A DNA stretch of 5,654 nt from an uncultured Lachnospiraceae bacterium (GTDB lineage: Bacteria; Bacillota; Clostridia; Lachnospirales; Lachnospiraceae): positions 1 to 5,654 of the forward strand of contig CAJKQE010000116.1 in NCBI GenBank assembly GCA_905201915.1, written 5' to 3'. Position 1 is the stretch's first letter. Every line of letters begins with the position of its first letter. Of the stretch, positions 1-5,654 are shown piece after piece. The notes beneath the pieces are model-generated. The model saw only the letters and a list, made by a program, of their open reading frames with translations, had not been told where the DNA came from and searched no databases. The translations under genes and the position numbers were made by a program.

Positions 1-2551
1 CTGAGCCATTCACATAGCTTCCATCTATCCAAGTGTCTGATGCCATGTGTCCATCTTCATAGAAATAATAGCAACTACCATCTATCCAATTCCAACCTGT
101 TTGCATATAACCATTAGATGCAAAATAGTACCACTCACCGTCAATGGACTTCCAGCCTGTCTGCATATAGCCATTAGATGCAAAGTAATACCACTCACCA
201 TCAATGGACTTCCAACCTGTCACATAATTACCATTCTCATCGTTATACCACCAGCCTACACTGTCAGATTGCCAGCCGGACTCAGCCATAGAACCTACAG
301 GTTTATATATTGCACTAACTATAACGTCTTCATCGGGCATGATAAAGCTACATACTTTATCTTCCGGCTCATCTAGTTGTACGTTTCCCTTGGTAACCTC
401 CCATCTTGCAAATTCCATACCCTCCGGAGCCATATCCTCTTCATAGTAAGCCCAGACCTGATCACCAGGTGCGGCTACATCAATATACCAGTCAAACTGA
501 TTGTCTGGAATCGTCTTACATGTAGATCCCCCTTCCACACTAAACGCATGACCGGGAACAAACTCTGCAGCAATTTCTATGTCTTCACTAGGCATAATAT
601 ATGGACATAAATAAGAAGAATATGGGCTATCCAGTTGCACATTACCCTTCTTAACTATCCACTTAGAAAATGCCATACCCTTGGGTTTCGTATAAGGATT
701 GATTTTCAAATACATCTGTGTCCCCGGAGCAGCAGTAGATGTCGACCAAACATATTCTCCATTAGGTAATTCATACTGTGCATATCCATTTTCTACAGAA
801 ACAGCATAGGCGTCATCATAAATTACGCCTATTTCCACATCCTCATTTGGAACTGTAAGCATGCAATTATTCATACTAGTCGGATCACTTAACTCCACAT
901 TTCCGGATTTTACATACCACTTTTTGAAGACTTTATTCTTCGGTGTTTTAGACTGTTCGAAATACAGGTAGATTTCTCTGCCTGCTGCAACAGAGGAAGA
1001 ATTTAATATATTAAAATTTTCTCCTTCTGAAACCATTATTCCACCATTTTCCACGGTGACTGTAGGACAATTCTTCGCCAACTCTGCATGAATTTTCACC
1101 TCACCCTCCGGCATGGTAAAACTGCAGCCCCTATAACTGGTCTCATTTGTTAAATCTGTCAGATTTCCATTATCATCAACCCATCTGACAAACCCTGTTC
1201 CCGATGTCATGTTATAATCTGAAAATTCCAGATAAATCTTCTCACCCGGTACCGCACTATTTACTCTTTCTGTTATTCCGTCTTCGTTTATAACCTCTGC
1301 ATAGGAAGAACCCTCTGACGTAGTGACAGAAATAGGATAACCATAAATTACGCCGATTTCCACGTTCTCATTTGGAACTGTAAACATACAATCATACTTG
1401 CTGGTCGGATCACTTAACTCCACATTTCCGGATTTTACATACCACTTTTTAAAAACTTTATTCTCCGGTGTTTTAGACTCATCAAAGTATAGGTAAATTT
1501 CTCTGCCCGCTGTAACAGAAGAAGAACTTAATATATAATGACCATTTTCTATTGGAACCTTTATTCCACCATTTTCCACAGTAACTGTAGGACAATTCTT
1601 CGCCAACTCTGCATGAATTTTCACCTCACCCTCCGGCATGGTAAAACTGCAGCCCCTATAACTGGTCTCATTTGTTAAATCTGTCAGATTTCCATTATCA
1701 TCAACCCATCTGACAAACCCTGTTCCTGGTGACGTGTTATAATCAGAAAAACTCAGATAAATCTTCTCACCCGGTAGTGCTCTATTTACTATTTTTCTCG
1801 TTCCGTCTTCCTTTATAACCTCTGCATAGGAAGAACCCTCTGCCGTAGTAACGGAAATCGGATAGGTACCTTCTGTACTTTCATAAATTACACCAATTTC
1901 CACATCCTCATTTGGAACTGTAAACATACAATGATGCTTGCTGGTCGGATCACTTAACTCCACATTTCCGGATTTTACATACCACTTTTTGAATGTTTTA
2001 TTCTCCGGTGTCTTAGACTCATCGAAGTATAGGTAGATTTCTCTGCCCGCTGTAACAGAAGAAGAATTTAATATATAAAAATCTTTTCCTCCTGAAACCA
2101 TTATTCTACCATTTTCCACGGTGACTGTAGGACAATTCTTCGCCAACTCTGCATGAACTTTCACCTCACCCTCCGGCATAGTAAAACTACATCCATAATA
2201 ACTGGTCGCATTTGTTAAATCTGTCAGATTTCCATTATCATCAGTCCATCTGACAAACCCTGTTCTTGATGATATGTTATAATCAGAAAAATTCAAATAA
2301 ATCGTTTCACCCGGTGCAGCTCTGTTTACTCTTTTTCTCTTTCCGTCTTCGTTTATAACCTCAGCATAGGAATAACCCTCTGCTGTAGTGACAGAAATCG
2401 GATAGGTACCTTCTGTATTTTCCTGTACCTGTGCTGTTTCATTTCCCCTTGGCTGTGCTTTCACTGTAACTCCAGTATCTGGAATTATAGAAAAAACCAT
2501 GGTCAATACCAGTAGTATTGAACCAAATCGTTTCCAGATTGTACTTTTCAT
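1..2551 (-). CDS. Large secreted surface protein with InlB-type repeats and cell wall-binding repeats (C-terminus beyond window)
   Basis: Open without a stop from the ATG at 2549-2551 to the left edge, giving 850 visible residues. Residues 1-32 form a signal peptide: basic MKSTIWKR, a hydrophobic core, and a likely cut after VKA. Residues 50 to about 756 hold eight modules of 85-90 residues resembling the divergent InlB B-repeat family. Each has a V-x-AG/APGE-x-IYL strand, an F-x-(R/K)W strand, a GN-x-(Q/L)-L turn and a closing FTMPEGEV or FTVPNEDV strand. The order is A1 B1 A2 B2 A3 B3 and then two diverged modules (from about 581 and 668). From residue 759 come cell wall-binding (choline-binding-like) repeats such as GWKSIDGEWYYFASNGYMQT. 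The protein is inferred to be exported and held non-covalently on the wall, with the modules acting as a stalk or adhesive region. No enzymatic domain is visible. One could lie in the missing C-terminus, or the protein may end soon after DTWIDGSYVNGS. Thirteen cysteines are unusual for such a protein. The gene has its own promoter and is not in an operon with the upstream carboxypeptidase gene. Confidence 0.92.
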   Translation of the reverse strand, partial: MKSTIWKRFGSILLVLTMVFSIIPDTGVTVKAQPRGNETAQVQENTEGTYPISVTTAEGYSYAEVINEDGKRKRVNRAAPGETIYLNFSDYNISSRTGFVRWTDDNGNLTDLTNATSYYGCSFTMPEGEVKVHAELAKNCPTVTVENGRIMVSGGKDFYILNSSSVTAGREIYLYFDESKTPENKTFKKWYVKSGNVELSDPTSKHHCMFTVPNEDVEIGVIYESTEGTYPISVTTAEGSSYAEVIKEDGTRKIVNRALPGEKIYLSFSDYNTSPGTGFVRWVDDNGNLTDLTNETSYRGCSFTMPEGEVKIHAELAKNCPTVTVENGGIKVPIENGHYILSSSSVTAGREIYLYFDESKTPENKVFKKWYVKSGNVELSDPTSKYDCMFTVPNENVEIGVIYGYPISVTTSEGSSYAEVINEDGITERVNSAVPGEKIYLEFSDYNMTSGTGFVRWVDDNGNLTDLTNETSYRGCSFTMPEGEVKIHAELAKNCPTVTVENGGIMVSEGENFNILNSSSVAAGREIYLYFEQSKTPKNKVFKKWYVKSGNVELSDPTSMNNCMLTVPNEDVEIGVIYDDAYAVSVENGYAQYELPNGEYVWSTSTAAPGTQMYLKINPYTKPKGMAFSKWIVKKGNVQLDSPYSSYLCPYIMPSEDIEIAAEFVPGHAFSVEGGSTCKTIPDNQFDWYIDVAAPGDQVWAYYEEDMAPEGMEFARWEVTKGNVQLDEPEDKVCSFIMPDEDVIVSAIYKPVGSMAESGWQSDSVGWWYNDENGNYVTGWKSIDGEWYYFASNGYMQTGWKSIDGEWYYFASNGYMQTGWNWIDGSCYYFYEDGHMASDTWIDGSYVNGS
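2..277 (-). repeat. Cell wall-binding (choline-binding-like) repeat array
   Basis: Part of the large surface protein, residues 759-850. Successive units of about 20 residues start at G759 (GWQSDSVGWWYNDENGNYVT), G779 and G799 (both GWKSIDGEWYYFASNGYMQT) and G819 (GWNWIDGSCYYFYEDGHMAS). A shortened unit, DTWIDGSYVNGS, follows at the window edge. The 60-base period is visible in the DNA, and the two middle copies encode identical 20-mers. The GW and WYYF aromatic pattern is that of the CW_binding/choline-binding repeat families, which bind wall or teichoic acid glycans. The ligand cannot be read from the sequence. The array may continue left of the window. Confidence 0.9.
815..2404 (-). repeat. 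Three tandem 525-540 bp repeats encoding paired InlB-like modules
   Basis: Three head-to-tail copies occupy about 1865-2404, 1340-1864 and 815-1339. Each encodes one A module (starting YPISVTT) followed by one B module (starting CPTVTVENG). The copy-to-copy offset is 540 bases for the first pair and 525 for the second. The 15-base difference is a five-residue linker: ENTEGT before copy 1 and ESTEGT before copy 2 are reduced to a single G before copy 3. Copies 2 and 3 appear identical over 143 bases (1584-1726 against 1059-1201). Copy 1 is slightly more diverged there. Such identity at synonymous sites indicates recent duplication or gene conversion, and copy number may vary between strains. 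Confidence 0.9.
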
Positions 2552-2558
2552 TATAATG

Positions 2559-2564
2559 CCTCCT
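2559..2564 (-). promoter_or_regulatory. Ribosome binding site of the surface protein gene
   Basis: A perfect AGGAGG on the minus strand lies seven bases before the ATG at 2549-2551. It fixes this start, which also places a proper signal peptide at the N-terminus. Confidence 0.9.
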
Positions 2565-2607
2565 GCTTTCTCTTTTTTTAATTTTTAGTACATTTATTAT
2601 TACTAAT

Positions 2608-2636
2608 ATTTTACTATCTCTATCATTAAAAATCAA
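2608..2636 (-). promoter_or_regulatory. Promoter of the surface protein gene
   Basis: On the minus strand, TTGATT (2631-2636) is followed after exactly 17 bases by TAAAAT (2608-2613). Both are close to the SigA consensus TTGACA/TATAAT. The predicted transcription start near 2601 gives a leader of about 50 bases that contains the AGGAGG site. The flanks are very AT-rich with A/T tracts, as is common upstream of strong Gram-positive promoters. No operator palindrome was recognised. Confidence 0.65.
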
Positions 2637-2670
2637 TATTCCCATCTATGTTAAAATTAGTTGATATTTT

Positions 2671-2697
2671 AAATAAAAAAAGCTATCACATTAGCTC
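2671..2697 (-). terminator. Probable weak intrinsic terminator after the carboxypeptidase gene
   Basis: On the minus strand the arms AGCTA (2692-2696) and TAGCT (2681-2685) enclose a six-base loop. They run straight into seven T residues (2675-2681), then ATTT. The stem is only five pairs plus a possible G-T pair, so it is weak. Its position, about 100 bases after the carboxypeptidase stop and just ahead of the next promoter, fits a terminator. Nothing else was identified between 2698 and 2795, which is plain AT-rich sequence. Confidence 0.5.
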
Positions 2698-2795
2698 ATC
2701 GAAAACATTTACGCATTTCACATTCAATCTATACTCAAATTGCTTAAATATTCCAAATAATTTTCTAATATGATAACCTCTTTATAAATAATATT

Positions 2796-3656
2796 CTAAA
2801 ATACAGATGCATCAATCGGTTCTGCACCAACGTATTCTTCTAATGTAAGATTTTGTTCTGTGATTTCTTTTGCTGCCTTTTTCCCTACATAACGATAATG
2901 CCACGGTTCAAAAATCACACCGGTAATCTCACTTTTGTCCATAGGATAACGTAAAATAAAACCATACTTCCATGAATTTTCCATCAACCATTTCTGATCT
3001 TCTGTTTCCATCTGTGCCTCATCAAGTTCCTGATATTCAGAAGACACAATGTCAAGAGCAAGACCTATCTGGTGCTCACTGGTGCCAGGTTTTGCCACCA
3101 CAGTAGCTGCCTTCACTGCTGCCTCTTCATAACTTAAACCTTCTTCCTGCATAACTCTGGTAATTTTATTTTCATAAAGTGACACCTGCATGTCCCATTC
3201 CCGAAAAGCAGAGCAAATCATTGGATTTCTTCCTGCTGCTCTGGCATCTGCAAACATTGTCTCTAAATCCTGCATAATCCGTACATCTGCCTGATAGCCA
3301 TTAGTATCCACTGTCTCTGTAGCAACTTCCGGCACATCAGTTTCCGTCATAGGATGGTCTCTGTTTACCAGCTTTAAATACCATTGCTGTTTTTCTATTT
3401 CTTCTGCCAAAATAAGACCTGTGGGCTCAATATTCACATTCTGCTCATTGTTGGCTTCATTTTCTTCCTTTTCATCCTGTTTTTCTTGGGCTTTCTGTTC
3501 TTTATATGCCTGTTCTAACTTCTCTTCTGCTTTTTTTTCATCAATGGAAATGCCCACTGTTATTGCACTAAAAACAATAAGACAAATGACTAAGAAAATT
3601 CTGCCGTTTCGCTGTCGTATTCTGCGTATATCTCCTTTATATCGTCTTCTTCTCAT
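2796..3656 (-). CDS. Membrane-anchored D-alanyl-D-alanine carboxypeptidase, VanY/M15B family
   Basis: Predicted zinc D,D-carboxypeptidase that removes the terminal D-Ala from peptidoglycan stem peptides outside the membrane. The chosen start gives 286 residues. The order is an arginine-rich cytoplasmic tail (MRRRRYKGDIRRIRQR), one membrane span at about 20-38 without a clear cleavage site, a charged Glu/Lys/Gln-rich probable coiled coil at about 39-75, and the catalytic domain from about 90 to the end. The VanY signatures are all present: LVNRDHP (96-102), SAFRE (149-153), TSEHQIGLALD (192-202) with zinc ligands His195 and Asp202, and EPWHYRYVG (250-258) with catalytic Glu250 and the third ligand His253. 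The start at 3656 is preferred because AAGGCGG lies seven bases upstream, whereas the ATG at 3662 is only one base from it. The open frame extends to a TTG at 3683, but that lies ahead of the likely transcription start. No VanS/R/H/A/X genes are adjacent, so a role in wall maturation is more likely than glycopeptide resistance. Confidence 0.93.
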   Translation of the reverse strand: MRRRRYKGDIRRIRQRNGRIFLVICLIVFSAITVGISIDEKKAEEKLEQAYKEQKAQEKQDEKEENEANNEQNVNIEPTGLILAEEIEKQQWYLKLVNRDHPMTETDVPEVATETVDTNGYQADVRIMQDLETMFADARAAGRNPMICSAFREWDMQVSLYENKITRVMQEEGLSYEEAAVKAATVVAKPGTSEHQIGLALDIVSSEYQELDEAQMETEDQKWLMENSWKYGFILRYPMDKSEITGVIFEPWHYRYVGKKAAKEITEQNLTLEEYVGAEPIDASVF

Positions 3657-3663
3657 TCTCATA

Positions 3664-3670
3664 CCGCCTT
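3664..3670 (-). promoter_or_regulatory. Ribosome binding site that decides the carboxypeptidase start
   Basis: AAGGCGG on the minus strand (one mismatch to AAGGAGG) is seven bases from the ATG at 3654-3656. It is only one base from the ATG at 3660-3662, which is too close for normal initiation. It therefore favours the shorter product by two residues. Confidence 0.65.
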
Positions 3671-3685
3671 TTTTGTTGTGCAAAC

Positions 3686-3694
3686 ATTATACCA
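3686..3694 (-). promoter_or_regulatory. Extended -10 promoter of the carboxypeptidase gene
   Basis: The minus strand reads TGGTATAAT: a perfect TATAAT (3686-3691) preceded by the TGn extended -10 element. No good -35 hexamer is found 16-18 bases upstream, where AGAGAA, AAGAGA or CAAGAG occur; extended -10 promoters tolerate this. The predicted start of transcription is near 3679, giving a short leader of about 23 bases. Confidence 0.6.
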
Positions 3695-3760
3695 TCTTTT
3701 TTTTCATTTCTCTTGTTTTTCTTACATTTTTCATAAAATTTTCGGGAATTTTTATCTATA

Positions 3761-3809
3761 CTTTAAAAGAGCAGAGACTGCATTTATAAAAATGCCTTCC
3801 TGCTCCTTT
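3761..3809 (-). terminator. Composite hairpin terminator after the YeiH-family gene
   Basis: On the minus strand an outer ten-base stem pairs 3800-3809 (AAAGGAGCAG) with 3765-3774 (CTGCTCTTTT), with one G-T pair. Inside it sits a perfect six-base stem, GCATTT (3790-3795) with AAATGC (3780-3785), and a four-base loop. The T-run after the stem is short and merges with the closing arm, continuing as AAAG. It begins about 18 bases after the YeiH-family stop codon, where a rho-independent terminator is expected. No gene uses it from the other strand. Confidence 0.7.
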
Positions 3810-3827
3810 ATCAAATAATTTATTTTC

Positions 3828-4859
3828 CTACCACATACCCATAAAATGCTGCATAGTAAGTGTTACTGCAGTAATTCCTATCCAACAGGCCATTCCCATT
3901 AAAATAGGTTTTCCTCCGCTCTTTACCAATTTTACAATATCTGTATGAAAGCCAATAGCTCCCATTGCCATGACAATAAAAAACTTGGAAAGTTCTTTCA
4001 AGGGCTGAAAGCTTTCAATCGGAACACCTGCTGCCACAGCTACGGTAGTAATCACACTTGCTCCTATAAAAAACAGAATAAAGAATGGAAAAACTTTTTT
4101 CAAAGATACCTTTTCTCCACCTTGATTTTCTGCTTTTTTCGCTCTGCGAACTGCTAATACTAAAGTAATCGGGATAATTGCCAGTGTTCTGGTAAGCTTT
4201 ACTGTTACTGCTTTATCTAAGGTCTGACTACCCAAATGATATATGCTGTCCCATGTGGAAGCTGCTGCTGTTACAGAAGATGTATCATTGACCGCAGTAC
4301 CTGCGAAAACTCCGAAAGCCTCTCCTGATGTAGTAGAAAATCCGATGGCAGCACCTAATGCCGGAAAAATCAATGCTGCCAGAATGTTAAAAAGGAAAAT
4401 AACAGAAATTGCCTGTGCAACTTCTTCTTCATCCGCATCTATTACAGGCGCTGTTGCTGCAATCGCAGAACCGCCGCAGATAGAGGAACCAACTCCTACC
4501 AGTGTAGAAATTTTTTCCGGAATATTCATAATCCGATGAAGCACAAAGGCAATCACCAGGGAAGTCGTAATCGTACATATTATAATAGGAAGAGATTGCT
4601 TTCCTGTTTCCATAACTACTTCTAAATTCATACCAAATCCTAACAACACAACTGCATATTGAAGAATTTTTTTCGAAGTATATTTCACACCGCCCTCAAA
4701 TGGCTCTTTCTTTTTAATTACCAATGCTAAAAGCATTCCAATGAGAATGGCAAATACCGGTCCTCCTATGACAGGAAAAATTTTTCCTAAAACACAAGAT
4801 GGAATTGCTAATGCCAAACATAATAATAATCCTTTTCCGTTTTTTAATAGAAAGTTCAT
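3828..4859 (-). CDS. YeiH-family membrane protein (putative sulfate exporter, UPF0324)
   Basis: Complete 343-residue polytopic membrane protein, a normal length for the YeiH/UPF0324 (Cons_hypoth698) family. About ten hydrophobic segments run from residue 10 to 340. Family hallmarks are the GGPVFAILIGM segment (32-42), LLGFGMNLE (72-80), the glycine-rich GVGSSICGGSAIAATAP (122-138) followed by acidic DADEEE, GTAVNDTSSVTAAA (187-200) and VKLTR (220-224). GAIGFHTDI (300-308) is near the C-terminus. The family is annotated as putative sulfate exporters, based on related proteins from sulfonate-degrading bacteria. The true substrate here is unknown, and sulfite or another small anion is possible. 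It starts 11 bases after the flavoprotein stop codon and is probably co-transcribed with it, which suggests linked redox and transport roles. Confidence 0.93.
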   Translation of the reverse strand: MNFLLKNGKGLLLCLALAIPSCVLGKIFPVIGGPVFAILIGMLLALVIKKKEPFEGGVKYTSKKILQYAVVLLGFGMNLEVVMETGKQSLPIIICTITTSLVIAFVLHRIMNIPEKISTLVGVGSSICGGSAIAATAPVIDADEEEVAQAISVIFLFNILAALIFPALGAAIGFSTTSGEAFGVFAGTAVNDTSSVTAAASTWDSIYHLGSQTLDKAVTVKLTRTLAIIPITLVLAVRRAKKAENQGGEKVSLKKVFPFFILFFIGASVITTVAVAAGVPIESFQPLKELSKFFIVMAMGAIGFHTDIVKLVKSGGKPILMGMACWIGITAVTLTMQHFMGMW

Positions 4860-4865
4860 CCTTTT

Positions 4866-4872
4866 CTCCTTT
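4866..4872 (-). promoter_or_regulatory. Ribosome binding site of the YeiH-family gene, overlapping the upstream stop codon
   Basis: AAAGGAG on the minus strand lies six bases before the ATG at 4857-4859. It shares bases with the TAA stop (4871-4873) of the upstream flavoprotein gene, giving TAAAGGAG. This arrangement supports translational coupling within one transcript. Confidence 0.85.
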
Positions 4873-5654
4873 ACATAGCAGCGTGAATTGCTGCGATTGT
4901 TCCATCTGCAACTGCTGTAGATACCTGACGAATATTCTTAACACGAATATCCCCTGCAGCATAAACTCCTGAAATCTCTGTTTCCATATTTTCATCTACC
5001 GGTATAAAACCATTTTGTAAATTCAACTCTGTATATAACTGTGTGTTTGGAATTGTTCCTGCATAGACAAAAACGCCACATCCTGGATCTGCAATCGTTT
5101 CAATTGCTCCTGTTTTTTCATCAGAAAACTCTAATGACTCTACCCGTTCCACTCCATACACCCCATACAGTCTTGTGTTTAAACGCACTTTAATGTTTGG
5201 TGTTTTTACAACTTTCTCTTTAAATTCTGCAATACATCCCAGATTTTCTTCAAAATGAATAATGGTTACCTCTGCTGCATATTTTGCCAAATATAAAGCC
5301 TCTTTCACCGCTCCATCAGCTCCACCGATTACATACACATTTTTCCCTTGATATCTTGCAGCATCTTTCGCCGCATTCATGCGCATACCTTTTCCTGCCA
5401 GCTGCTTTTCGCCTTCAATATTCAACATTCTTGGAGATGTTCCATTAGCAAGAATAACTTTTTTTGCCAGATATTCATTTTTTGTTGTGCGAATTTTTTT
5501 AATCTCACCTTTTAATTCTACTTCTGTTACATCTTCTTTTCTAATTTCTACACCTGCATTTTCTGCCTGTGTTTTTAATTTTTCTGCAAAAATATATCCT
5601 GTTTCCCCCTGAGACACCCCTACATAATGTGTCACTGTAGAAACTTTTCCAATT
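4871..5654 (-). CDS. Thioredoxin-reductase-like FAD oxidoreductase without CxxC (N-terminus beyond window)
   Basis: The frame is open from the right edge: 260 visible residues, with about 45-50 residues including the first FAD-binding GxGxxG presumably missing. A GTG at 5633-5635 is internal, because the upstream residues IGKVST match the family just before the usual ENYPGF-like segment (here THYVGV). Numbering visible residues from 1, landmarks are ANGTSPR (69-75), the second nucleotide fold around YVIGGADGAVKEA (107-119) and the C-terminal FAD motif GVYAAGDIRVKNIRQVSTA (229-247). These assign the class II thioredoxin reductase (TrxB-like) fold. However, where family members have a CxxC redox pair before the second Rossmann motif, this protein reads GMRMNAAKD (89-97). 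The usual GGGDSA is GGADGA, and the HRRxxxR stretch that grips NADPH is HFEENLG. It is inferred to be a flavoprotein oxidoreductase acting on something other than thioredoxin, perhaps with a different electron donor. It forms a likely operon with the YeiH-family gene. Confidence 0.9.
   Translation of the reverse strand, partial: IGKVSTVTHYVGVSQGETGYIFAEKLKTQAENAGVEIRKEDVTEVELKGEIKKIRTTKNEYLAKKVILANGTSPRMLNIEGEKQLAGKGMRMNAAKDAARYQGKNVYVIGGADGAVKEALYLAKYAAEVTIIHFEENLGCIAEFKEKVVKTPNIKVRLNTRLYGVYGVERVESLEFSDEKTGAIETIADPGCGVFVYAGTIPNTQLYTELNLQNGFIPVDENMETEISGVYAAGDIRVKNIRQVSTAVADGTIAAIHAAM

Noticed and set aside
61..240. 60-base periodic repeats considered as a CRISPR-like array
   Set aside because: The periodicity is in-frame coding for 20-residue wall-binding repeats. 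There are no unique spacers between conserved repeats, and the whole stretch is open reading frame.
47..610. Two plus-strand open frames (47-376 and 377-610)
   Set aside because: They are the reverse complement of the surface protein's wall-binding repeats and last InlB-like modules. The translation is repetitive only because the real gene is, and the second begins at a TTG directly after the first one's stop. No ribosome binding site or family match was seen.
2439..2645. Minus-strand open frame of 68 codons
   Set aside because: It overlaps the signal peptide region of the surface protein in another frame and runs across that gene's promoter, and the translation is low-complexity. The in-frame alternative has AGGAGG and a signal peptide.
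2796..3656. Vancomycin resistance gene vanY
   Set aside because: The enzyme family is the same, but no regulatory or precursor-synthesis van genes flank it in the window, and VanY-type carboxypeptidases are common housekeeping or wall-maturation enzymes in Clostridia. No resistance role can be claimed.
3421..3789. Plus-strand open frame of 122 codons
   Set aside because: Antisense to the coiled-coil and membrane segment of the carboxypeptidase. Its Phe/Ser-rich composition is the complement of Glu/Lys codons, and it runs through that gene's promoter and into the terminator hairpin.
3945..4539. Two plus-strand open frames (3945-4157 and 4243-4539)
   Set aside because: Both are wholly antisense within the YeiH-family gene, which shows strong family motifs over its full length.
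4714..4995. Minus-strand open frame of 93 codons across the junction of the two right-hand genes
   Set aside because: It overlaps the end of the flavoprotein and the start of the YeiH-family gene in a different frame, and both of those are well supported.
5379..5612. Plus-strand open frame of 77 codons
   Set aside because: Antisense within the flavoprotein gene, with no supporting signals.
5633..5635. GTG as the true start of the flavoprotein
   Set aside because: The frame is open upstream to the window edge with family-like residues. Starting here would remove the N-terminal FAD-binding segment, although the C-terminal FAD motif is intact.

Overview
The window looks like a chromosomal piece of a low-GC Gram-positive anaerobe of the Clostridia, most likely a gut Lachnospiraceae relative. 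This is inferred from the AT-rich intergenic DNA, strong AGGAGG-type ribosome binding sites, the GWKSIDGEWYYF-type cell wall-binding repeats and the mix of gene families. No species marker is present. All four genes lie on the minus strand, so transcription runs right to left. The two outer genes are cut by the window edges.

Right end (4871-5654 and 3828-4859): a probable two-gene operon. First comes a thioredoxin-reductase-like flavoprotein, lacking its N-terminus because of the window edge. Eleven bases later comes a YeiH-family membrane protein (putative sulfate exporter). The ribosome binding site of the second gene overlaps the stop codon of the first. The flavoprotein keeps the fold signatures but lacks the CxxC redox centre and the NADPH-binding HRRxxxR motif, so it is probably not a true thioredoxin reductase. 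A composite hairpin at 3761-3809 ends the unit.

Middle (2796-3656): a membrane-anchored VanY-type D,D-carboxypeptidase with all expected zinc and catalytic residues. It has its own extended -10 promoter and a weak terminator around 2671-2697. That promoter argues for an ATG start at 3656 rather than the longest reading from a TTG at 3683.

Left end (1-2551): a very large secreted surface protein, open through 850 codons to the window edge. It has a signal peptide, eight InlB-B-repeat-like modules (three alternating A+B pairs and two diverged modules) and a string of roughly 20-residue cell wall-binding repeats. The A+B pairs are tandem DNA repeats of 540 and 525 bp, including 143 bases that appear identical between two copies. 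Its promoter and ribosome binding site are clear.

Together the left and middle genes concern the cell envelope (a wall-attached repeat protein and peptidoglycan stem-peptide trimming). The right pair suggests redox or sulfur-oxyanion handling. No RNA gene, mobile element or CRISPR array was found. The points most worth following are the CxxC-less reductase next to the YeiH exporter and the recently amplified, cysteine-containing repeat protein.
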